Assembly (NCBI RefSeq): GCF_001511835.1
Contig: NZ_LN997848.1
Location: forward strand, 124,001-188,000
Length of the DNA: 64,000 bases
Origin: Magnetospirillum sp. XM-1
GTDB lineage: Bacteria > Pseudomonadota > Alphaproteobacteria > Rhodospirillales > Magnetospirillaceae
Reading direction: 5' to 3'
The position numbers and the translations under genes were made by a program. The notes under the pieces were generated by a model that saw nothing but the letters and a program-made list of their open reading frames with translations, searched no databases and had not been told where the DNA came from. Positions 57,592 through 64,000 of this stretch are shown piece after piece. The stretch's first letter is position 1, and each line of letters opens with the position of its first letter.

Positions 57592-57999
57592 CCCCCGAGC
57601 ATACCCCTATTTCGCCACCTGAGCCTTGATCTTGGCGGCCATAAACCGGTTGGCTTGGGCCAGCTTTTCGGCTCCCCCAAGGCATCCCCATGAATACAAC
57701 CCCAATGATACATTGAAGTAATCACGCAGAAGACGGCGACAAATACTTATATCACAAAGTATAAAAATAAATTGCCGTCTGCTCTCTTGCGTCACATCAT
57801 CTCCACATCAACCGCGAGTTTGAGGAGAAAAATTGACGAACCATAAATGCAAGTGACACAAGACACGAACTAACGACGTTAAGCACAATTAACGTACAGA
57901 TATGCAGGACGGAATTTCAAATGAATTAATTTGGATATCGACCGTGCTTGTCTGCGAATTACCAAAATAGACAGAACGTAACTTTAATGGAGTATCAGA
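57542..57999. other. AT-rich spacer in the island with a decayed resolvase end
   Basis: These 458 bases follow the right repeat and are AT-richer than the chromosome. The only recognisable piece is a remnant of the resolvase 3' end at 57607-57795 (listed separately). The rest shows short repeats such as TAACGACGTTAAG/CAATTAACGT but no supported gene. Confidence 0.5.
57607..57795 (-). pseudogene. Decayed remnant of the resolvase C-terminus
   Basis: The end of this 62-codon minus-strand frame reads KLAQANRFMAAKIKAQVAK. The serine resolvase at 58363 ends KLAKISPAMAAKIKAQMGE, and the DNA also aligns (for example the CTTGATCTTGGCGGCCAT stretch against 58425-58444). The N-terminal part of this frame does not match the resolvase. 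It is a partial, diverged duplicate. Confidence 0.6.
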
Positions 58000-58350
58000 A
58001 TGCTAAGCATACCAGACATCAGAGGGGAACACTTCTGCGTTATCAAGGAATCTCTTGATGCCATCGACATCACATCAAGCGAACTAGACAAGTCTAGTTT
58101 ATGTTGGGAAATTTCTAGCTACATCACTCGTAAATCCAAAGATATTGGCGATGAACTTGTCGAACTCGGGAGCAACACGCTGTCTGCTGTTGAGTCCCTG
58201 GATGACAAGGAAGTTGCCACGCTATTGGCTCTGCTCCAGGGCTATGCCTTGGCGGCAAATGCTGGCTCTCCAGCCAGGGTTTGGGATGACTTCATCTGGG
58301 ATGTGTATGGCGAAAACTCCGACCACGCGGAATCCATAGGCAGACGCTGA
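58000..58350 (+). CDS. Hypothetical island protein
   Basis: A 116-residue soluble acidic protein with GGAG before the ATG at 58000. It is predicted mostly helical, with no signal, membrane helix or motif I recognise. Its base composition (many A/T-rich codons) differs from the flanking chromosome and fits recent acquisition. It stops 12 bases before the convergent resolvase gene. Confidence 0.6.
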   Translation: MLSIPDIRGEHFCVIKESLDAIDITSSELDKSSLCWEISSYITRKSKDIGDELVELGSNTLSAVESLDDKEVATLLALLQGYALAANAGSPARVWDDFIWDVYGENSDHAESIGRR

Positions 58351-58362
58351 GGTTTTCTCACG

Positions 58363-58998
58363 TTAAACGGACGGGATTTTGGCTGCCGAATCAGCCGGTA
58401 CGGCAGCCACTTCTCCCATCTGGGCCTTGATCTTAGCAGCCATGGCCGGGCTGATTTTTGCCAGTTTGGCGGTTTGCCTCAGACTGGTTCCCGCCGCGAG
58501 CAAACCCTTGGCCTTTTCGATCTTGGCCGGATCAGTGGGTGGGCGACCCAACCGAACACCAGAACTCCTGACCCGTTGAAGGCCACTTTTGACGCGGGCA
58601 GTGATCAGACTGCGTTCAAAATCACTGAAGACCGACAGCATCCCAAACATCGCTTTGCCGCTGGCGGTCGATGTGTCCAGACCCTGTTGGGCCAGGAACA
58701 AATCAACCCGCTGTTCGCGAAGGTCGTCCATGAACAGCACCAAATCCCGCAGGGATCGACCCAGCCTGTCCACCGCCCACGCGGCCACCAGATCGAACTC
58801 GTGACGGGCCACCCCCTTCAGAAGCCGGTCAAATCCAGGCCGCTGATCACGACCCTTGCTGCCACTTATTCCTTGATCGGTGAACTCGGCCACGACCTCC
58901 CACTCCATCCGATTCGCAATCCGATGAAGTTCTTGAAGCTGGTTCTCCACGGTCTGGAAATCCGTCGAAACCCGAGCATATAGGGCGACCCGCTTCAT
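58363..58998 (-). CDS. Serine recombinase (resolvase/invertase family)
   Basis: A 211-residue site-specific recombinase. The nucleophile Ser11 lies in LYARVSTDFQ; the catalytic domain continues with QGISGSKGRDQRPGF, LVAAWAVDRLGRSLRDL and GMLSVFSDFERSLITARV. The C-terminal helix-turn-helix reads GTSLRQTAKLAKISPAM. It could resolve or invert DNA in the island. A decayed copy of its last residues lies at 57607. The ATG at 58998 opens the family start. Confidence 0.92.
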   Translation of the reverse strand: MKRVALYARVSTDFQTVENQLQELHRIANRMEWEVVAEFTDQGISGSKGRDQRPGFDRLLKGVARHEFDLVAAWAVDRLGRSLRDLVLFMDDLREQRVDLFLAQQGLDTSTASGKAMFGMLSVFSDFERSLITARVKSGLQRVRSSGVRLGRPPTDPAKIEKAKGLLAAGTSLRQTAKLAKISPAMAAKIKAQMGEVAAVPADSAAKIPSV

Positions 58999-59103
58999 GG
59001 TGATTCTCCACGATAACTGCGGACATTATAAAGTAATCGCGTCGAATAGTTAATATGCCGAAGTAAAAAAAGAAATTGCCAGATCGAACGCTGATTTGAG
59101 ACA

Positions 59104-59391
59104 ATGGCAGTTATGAACAATAAACCAAGAAAAACAGCGAACACCATTGCCATTCTGGCGTCAGATTGCACTGGAACTCGTAAACGCATCCAGCATCGCC
59201 TGGAAAAGCGTGCAAACATGCTCACCCCGGTCGAGCGTGACTTTCTGATGTCGATGTTCGACCGGCTGGCGTTCACGAACACCATGACGGAGAAACAGTG
59301 CCACTGGTTGCTGTCGATCTTGGAACGCACCGATACCAACAACCTCAAAACGGCCAAATCTGGTCCGGGACACGCGACTGATCGTCCGTGA
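59104..59391 (+). CDS. Small hypothetical island protein
   Basis: A 95-residue basic protein (many Lys, Arg, Thr) with no signal peptide. It is helix-rich, as in MLTPVERDFLMSMFDRLAF and the Thr/Glu segment before SILERTD. Similar small basic proteins are common near integrases and resolvases, but I do not recognise this one. An internal ATG at 59116 is an alternative start. Moderate support: the frame has reasonable codon use and lies in a gap between clear genes. Confidence 0.5.
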   Translation: MAVMNNKPRKTANTIAILASDCTGTRKRIQHRLEKRANMLTPVERDFLMSMFDRLAFTNTMTEKQCHWLLSILERTDTNNLKTAKSGPGHATDRP

Positions 59392-59942
59392 TAAATAACT
59401 CTGAGGACTGCTGATGCGGTCCTCGACATAGGGCTTTGGAAAACAGCGGAAGGGATGCTTGGGCATCAGGAACGCGATGAGACGGTTGGACCCGACCGCC
59501 GACGGCAGACGAAATGGACACCAGGAATGGCGATTAAGTTTCTGCTTCACCGTCGCTAAAAAAGAGATTGCACAAGGATGGTGCTCTGCGAACAGATGCA
59601 ACACCATTACCGATGGGGTGCCGTCCGATTGCCGCATTCCCTCCTTTGCGGCGGCTCAGTCCCGGCCTTTCTGACCTGGGGCAGATCAGATCACGTCACC
59701 CTCGATCCGTACTCGCGGAAAAGCGGGCCGATGGCTGTTGCTGTAGGAGCTGTTGGGCATGGGACCGAATATTGCTCCACCCCGGATTTCTCCCGTCCGA
59801 TAAAGGTATCTCGTGGAGTCAGGCTTGCGCGGCGGCAGACCGCTTCCCGGTTCGGGACTTGTCGCCTGGCCAAAAAGCATGCGCCCGACAGCCTGGATGT
59901 GGCAGAGTTGAATGGCGCCTTTCCCCGTGTTGGAGGCTCGAA
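59392..59942. other. Unassigned region at the right side of the island
   Basis: These 551 bases hold several short overlapping frames on both strands, none with a recognisable domain or convincing start. A hairpin GAGGAC...GTCCTC is at 59403-59424. The GC content rises again toward 59640, so the island's right edge may lie here, but no copy of the tRNA 3' end in direct orientation was found. Confidence 0.5.
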
Positions 59943-60200
59943 ATGCGGTACCTGCTTGCGATGTTCCTGGTTCTGAGCGCCTATCCCGCCATGTCCCAAA
60001 CTCCAATGGGCAACGTCAGCCGGACGATCACCGAGAACGCCGTACAATCGACCAGCGATGCCGTGGGCAAGGCGGCTGCGGCCGAACAGCAACAATCCGA
60101 AGCGGCCAAGAAAAAGGCGGCCGAGGAGGCGGAAAAGAAAGACCGAACCGCCGGAGAGCAAAAGCCGCCCCTTCCCCCGACGCCGCCCCTTTCCAAATAG
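59943..60200 (+). CDS. Small secreted Lys/Glu/Ala-rich protein
   Basis: An 85-residue protein with a signal peptide (MRYLLAMFLVLSAYPAMS, cut before QTPMG), followed by a helical, Ala/Glu/Lys/Gln-rich segment (about 45-72) and a Pro-rich end (PPLPPTPPLSK). GGAGG lies 6 bases before the ATG. It should be periplasmic. No family recognised; it precedes the giant repeat gene by 157 bases in the same direction. Confidence 0.65.
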   Translation: MRYLLAMFLVLSAYPAMSQTPMGNVSRTITENAVQSTSDAVGKAAAAEQQQSEAAKKKAAEEAEKKDRTAGEQKPPLPPTPPLSK

Positions 60201-60357
60201 AGAAACCTGACGGAATCCCCGGACCCGCCGGGCCGTCGCAAGGCGGCGCGGGCCTGTTCTGCCGCCACGGATTCCCGCCAAGCGTTAACCCGACGTTATG
60301 ACCACGTCTGTTATTCGGTGAAGGTTACGGCTTTCCCTGAACTGGAAGTGCTGCTCC

Positions 60358-63300
60358 GTGGTCTCGCCTGTCTCATTCCTGACAGCCACACAAATCTCCG
60401 CCCTTACGGTGACGGCGGTGCAGTCGCTGTCGTCGGCGTCGCTGACCGCTCTGAACGCGACCCAGGTCCAGGCATTCACCGTCACCAACATCCAGGCGCT
60501 GTCCTCCACCCAGATCGGGCAGTTGGGCACCACCCAGGCGGCGGCGCTGACCACCACCCAGATTCATGCCCTGACCCCCGGCCAGATGGGCTTCACCCCC
60601 ACCCAGCTGTCGATCCTGAGCGCGGCGCAGGTGGACGCCTTCGACGCCGCCGAGGTCGCGGTGCTGTCCAGCCTGCAGATCAGGGGCCTGACCGTCACCG
60701 AGGTGGGGGCGCTGAACACCACCCAGGTCGCTGTCCTGGCCTCGACCCAGTTGGGGGCGCTGACGGCCTCCCAGGCGCGCGGCCTGAGCTCCACCAACCT
60801 GAACATCATCTCGACCACCCAGTTGGCCGGCATCACCGCCACCCATCTGGGCGCGCTGAACACCACGCAGATTTCCAGCCTGAACACGACGCAGCTGGCC
60901 GATCTCACCACCACCCAAGTGGCGGGCTTCTCCACCACCGGCATATCGGGCATCTCCACCACCCAGCTGAACGCGCTCAGCTCCACCCAATTGGGCGGAT
61001 TGACGAGAACCCAGGTCGCCGGGTTGAGCTCCACCCATGTTTCCGCGTTCGACACCACCCATCTCAACAGCCTGACCGCCACCCAGATCGGCGGATTGAC
61101 CGTCACCCAGGTCCGTTCGCTCAGCACGACGGTGGTGGCCGACCTCACCTCGACCCAGGTTGCGGCGCTGTCCGCCGCCCAGGTGGCGGCGCTGACCACC
61201 ACCCAGGTGGCGGGGATCGAGACCACCGACGTGGCGGCGCTGAGCACCACCCAGATGGCGGCGCTCGAACGCACCGACCTGGGCGTCATCTCCACCACCC
61301 AGCTGGCCAGCCTGGCGACGACCCAGCTGGCCGCGCTGACCGCCACCAACGTCACCGGCCTGACCACCACCCAACTGGCGGCGGTCTCCACCACCCAGGT
61401 CGCCGGCCTGGCCTGCACCCAGATCAGCATGCTGACCGCCACCCAGATAGGCGGATTGACGACCACATCCCTGGCGGCGGTGTCCACGGCCCAGTTGGGC
61501 CAGTTGTCCGCCACCGCGCTGCGCGCCCTCAGCACCACCCAGGTCGGCGTGCTTTCCACCACCCAGGTCGCCGGCCTGCCCATCAGCCAGCTGGCGCTGC
61601 TGACCACCACGCAACTGGCGTCCATCTCCACGACGCAGCTGGCGGCGCTTACCGCGACCCAAATGGTGCGGCTGACCCAGACGCAGGTGGCCGGCCTGAC
61701 CACCACCGAGGTGGGGCTTTTGTCCACCACCCAGATATCCGCCCTGAGCGCCGCCGGCATCGCCAGCCTGAGCACGGTGCAATTGGGCAGTTCCTCGACC
61801 ACCCAGATCGCCGCGCTGACCGTGACCCAGATCGGCGGCCTGACCCTGACCCAGATCTCCGGCCTTTCCACGTCGCAACTGGCGGCGGTGTCCACGACCC
61901 AGCTGAGCCGGCTGAGCGTCACCCAGCTGCGCGGCCTGACCACCACCGAGGTCGACGCGCTGTCCACCACGCAATTGAGCGGGTTGACCGCCACCCAGTT
62001 CAGCAGTCTGACCGCTTCGCAGTTGGGCGTGGTCTCCACCACCAGCCTGGCGACGCTGTCCACCACCCAGTTGGGCGGGTTGTCCTCGGGCGTGCTGGTG
62101 GGGATGACCTCCACCCAGCTCTCCAACCTGACGACCTCTCAGATGGCGGGGCTGACGACCGCCCAGACCCGGGGCTTTACCGCTACCCAGTTGGGATCGT
62201 TCACCACCACCCAGATTGCGGCGCTGTCCACCACCCAGGTGGCCGGATTGAGCACCACACAGGTCAACGGCCTGTCCACCACCACCCTTGACGCGATGAC
62301 CACCACCCAGCTGCGCTCGCTCAGCGTCCTGCAGGTGGCGGCGCTGTCGTCGTCGGGTCTGGCCGGATTGACCACCACCGACCTGACCTCCTTTACCGCC
62401 ACCCAGGTGAGCGGGCTGGAAGCCACCGACATCTCGGCACTGGCCGGCACCCAGATCGCGGCGCTGCTGACCACGCAGCTGGCGGCGCTGACCGCAAGCC
62501 AGATGAGCGCCATAACGACTTCGGTGGTCGGCGCCCTTTCAACCACCCAGGTCGGCAGCCTTACCATCACCCAGGTCGGGGCGCTGACCACCCCTCAGAT
62601 GGCGGTTCTGGACACCACCGATCTGGCCCAGTTGTCCACCACCCAGCTCGGCCGGCTAACCACGGCTGTCGCCGCGTCCCTCAGCACCACTCAGTTGAGC
62701 GGCCTGTCGTCGACACAGGTGGGCGGACTGGCCGCCGCTTCGTTTGCCGCCTTGAACACCACCGACCTGGCATCGCTCACCACCACCCAGATCACCGGAA
62801 TCGGCGCCTTCCAGCTGGTCGCCCTGACCGCGACCCAGGCGGCCGGGCTGACCACCACGGCACTTTCGACATTTTCCACCACCCAGATGGCCGGGCTGTC
62901 CGTCACCGGCCTGGCCGCGCTCTCCTCCACTCAGCTGAACACCGTCGCCTCCACGCAGCTCGCCGCCTTGACCAGCACCCAGACGTCGCGGCTGACCGCG
63001 ACCCAGGTGGCGGCCCTGGACACCACGTCCCTGAGCGCGCTGACCAGCACCCAGGCGGCCGCCCTGACGACCACCCAGGCGGGAGGGCTCACCACCACCG
63101 GCATCGCCAGCCTTTCCACCACCCAGCTGGGCAACCTGCGGGCGACGGTGCTGGGGACACTGGCCACCACCAAGGTCGCGGCACTGTCGACCACTCAGGT
63201 CGCCGGGCTGACCACCACCGCCGTTGCGGCGCTAAGCGCCACCGGCATCGGCGCCTTGACCACCACCCAGTTGGGGAACCTGGCCACCACCCAGCTGGCG

Positions 63301-64000
63301 GCGATCAGCGGCGGCAGCATTCGGGGGCTCAGCACCACCGAGTTGGGAGGGCTTTCCACTACCCAGGTGGGAGGATTGACCCCGACCTTGCTCGGCTCGC
63401 TGACAGCCACCCAATTCAACGGGTTGTCCACCACCAACCTGGCGACGCTGTCCTCCACCCAAATGGGCGGACTGATCGGCGTGCAATTGTCCGGCCTGTC
63501 GACGACCATGGTGGGGGGATTGTCCACCACCGGTCTGGTCGGACTGACCACCGTCCAGTTGCGGACCCTGACCACCACCACTCTTGAAACGCTGAGCACG
63601 ACCCAGTCCGCAGCGTTGAGCAGCACTCAGACGGCCGCGCTGAGCGCTACCCAGGTCGGCGGACTGTCCACCACGACCCTGGCAAGCCTGTCCACCACAC
63701 AGATCAACGGCCTGTCCTTGGGCAGCATCACCACCTTGTCCTCCGCCCAGCTCGCCGGCCTGAGCTCCAACGCCCTCGGGGCCTTCAGCACCACGGGCAT
63801 CGGCTCGCTCAGTTCCTCGGCGGTCGGCGGACTGACCACCACCCAGCTCACCGGGCTGACGACCACCCAGCTGGCACGGATCAGCACCACGTCGGTGAAG
63901 TCCCTGTCCACCACAGCCCTATCCAGCCTCAGCACCACCCAGCTGACCGGCTTCGGCGCCACCCAGGTCGCCACCCTGACCACCACCCAGATCGGCGGCC
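60358..64000 (+). CDS. Giant octapeptide-repeat protein, partial (T-T-Q-V-x-x-L repeats)
   Basis: One frame is open from a stop at 60319 to the right edge, 1214 codons without a stop. After about 8 residues it is almost wholly built of an 8-residue unit T-[TAS]-x-Q-[VIL]-x-x-L, about 150 units, with one 7-residue unit near residue 75. No signal peptide is visible at the start. The GTG at 60358 has GGAAG 9 bases upstream; no ATG precedes the repeats. By analogy with large repetitive surface proteins it may be a secreted adhesin with a C-terminal signal beyond the window, but that is inference. Dense minus-strand frames here are shadows. Confidence 0.8.
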   Translation, partial: MVSPVSFLTATQISALTVTAVQSLSSASLTALNATQVQAFTVTNIQALSSTQIGQLGTTQAAALTTTQIHALTPGQMGFTPTQLSILSAAQVDAFDAAEVAVLSSLQIRGLTVTEVGALNTTQVAVLASTQLGALTASQARGLSSTNLNIISTTQLAGITATHLGALNTTQISSLNTTQLADLTTTQVAGFSTTGISGISTTQLNALSSTQLGGLTRTQVAGLSSTHVSAFDTTHLNSLTATQIGGLTVTQVRSLSTTVVADLTSTQVAALSAAQVAALTTTQVAGIETTDVAALSTTQMAALERTDLGVISTTQLASLATTQLAALTATNVTGLTTTQLAAVSTTQVAGLACTQISMLTATQIGGLTTTSLAAVSTAQLGQLSATALRALSTTQVGVLSTTQVAGLPISQLALLTTTQLASISTTQLAALTATQMVRLTQTQVAGLTTTEVGLLSTTQISALSAAGIASLSTVQLGSSSTTQIAALTVTQIGGLTLTQISGLSTSQLAAVSTTQLSRLSVTQLRGLTTTEVDALSTTQLSGLTATQFSSLTASQLGVVSTTSLATLSTTQLGGLSSGVLVGMTSTQLSNLTTSQMAGLTTAQTRGFTATQLGSFTTTQIAALSTTQVAGLSTTQVNGLSTTTLDAMTTTQLRSLSVLQVAALSSSGLAGLTTTDLTSFTATQVSGLEATDISALAGTQIAALLTTQLAALTASQMSAITTSVVGALSTTQVGSLTITQVGALTTPQMAVLDTTDLAQLSTTQLGRLTTAVAASLSTTQLSGLSSTQVGGLAAASFAALNTTDLASLTTTQITGIGAFQLVALTATQAAGLTTTALSTFSTTQMAGLSVTGLAALSSTQLNTVASTQLAALTSTQTSRLTATQVAALDTTSLSALTSTQAAALTTTQAGGLTTTGIASLSTTQLGNLRATVLGTLATTKVAALSTTQVAGLTTTAVAALSATGIGALTTTQLGNLATTQLAAISGGSIRGLSTTELGGLSTTQVGGLTPTLLGSLTATQFNGLSTTNLATLSSTQMGGLIGVQLSGLSTTMVGGLSTTGLVGLTTVQLRTLTTTTLETLSTTQSAALSSTQTAALSATQVGGLSTTTLASLSTTQINGLSLGSITTLSSAQLAGLSSNALGAFSTTGIGSLSSSAVGGLTTTQLTGLTTTQLARISTTSVKSLSTTALSSLSTTQLTGFGATQVATLTTTQIGG
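60382..64000 (+). repeat. 24-bp period coding repeat array
   Basis: The DNA has a strict 24-base period matching the octapeptide unit, with the core ACCACCCAG recurring. Each copy differs at third positions and at variable residues, so this is an old, diverged array rather than recent slippage. Apart from one unit short by a codon near 60580, the phase holds across the 3.6 kb seen. Confidence 0.85.

Noticed and set aside
59161..59637. 158-codon minus-strand frame at the island's right side
   Set aside because: It overlaps the better-supported plus-strand gene at 59104 and shows no domain or ribosome site.
54266..60300. Search for a direct repeat of the tRNA-Ala 3' end marking the right end of the island
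   Set aside because: Only the inverted copy at 57525-57541 and a partial GGCTCCACCA at 54433 were found; no convincing attR in direct orientation.
60373..61974. 533-codon minus-strand Gly/His/Gln-rich frame opposite the octapeptide array
   Set aside because: It reflects the 24-base repeat read backwards. The plus frame is longer, unbroken to the edge and keeps the repeat phase, so it is the better gene.
60318..62291. 657-codon plus-strand His/Pro/Gly-rich frame in another phase of the repeat array
   Set aside because: It is closed by a stop at 62291 while the octapeptide frame continues without a stop; composition is typical of an off-frame reading.

Overview
The window looks like chromosomal DNA of a GC-rich, motile alphaproteobacterium of the Rhodospirillales, most likely Magnetospirillum or a close relative. 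The basis is gene content: a nas/nir nitrate-assimilation operon, an intracellular PHB depolymerase, cobalamin genes, ubiTUV, and a flagellar block with flbD, flhF and flhG. The species call is inference; no rRNA or magnetosome gene is present.

Layout. (1) 1-10269, nitrate assimilation. A cut nrtA end, nrtB and a twin-ATPase nrtCD come first. A separate operon follows with a sigma-54 type promoter, a leader RNA carrying a hexaloop hairpin and an intrinsic terminator (likely NasT/ANTAR-type antitermination), then a cytoplasmic NasS-like sensor, nirB, nirD and nasA. (2) 10277-19866, envelope and housekeeping: a lipoprotein, a PMT-type glycosyltransferase, a GT9 glycosyltransferase, a glycerophosphodiesterase, a nitronate monooxygenase-like enzyme, a small RHH protein, PBP1A, a UPF0260 protein and PhaZ. 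(3) 20009-24279, minus-strand cobalamin genes cobM, cobA and cobB interleaved with a TauE/SafE-like membrane protein and a Sco1 copper chaperone. (4) 24368-31161: pgk and gap, a parvulin, argJ, a GNAT-NUDIX fusion, a CinA-N/MoaB-like protein and a small membrane protein. (5) 31285-47659, flagellar cluster: sigma-54 promoter, fliK, flgD, flgE, fliF, fliG, fliH, fliN, flbD, flhA, flhF, flhG and a second Pro/Ala-rich FliK-like protein. (6) 47742-54139: a J-domain/SH3 membrane protein, a receiver-cNMP-binding regulator, the ubiT-ubiU-ubiV operon for oxygen-independent ubiquinone synthesis, and an unrecognised conserved-looking protein.

(7) 54190-about 59900 is an accessory island beside tRNA-Ala(CGC). 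It has a tyrosine integrase, a GNAT/RHH toxin-antitoxin pair, a serine resolvase with a decayed partial copy, and hypothetical genes with lower GC. A 489-bp inverted repeat, which includes the tRNA 3' end and the integrase N-terminus, brackets the integrase and the toxin-antitoxin pair. (8) From 60358 to the right edge one reading frame stays open for 1214 codons and encodes about 150 nearly unbroken octapeptide repeats of the type T-T-Q-[VIL]-x-x-L-[ST]. This giant repeat protein is the most unusual object in the window and is cut by its end.

The nitrate and flagellar regions share sigma-54 type promoters, one tied to nitrogen control and the other to flagellar gene order. Most other long open frames are GC-rich shadows of the genes listed.
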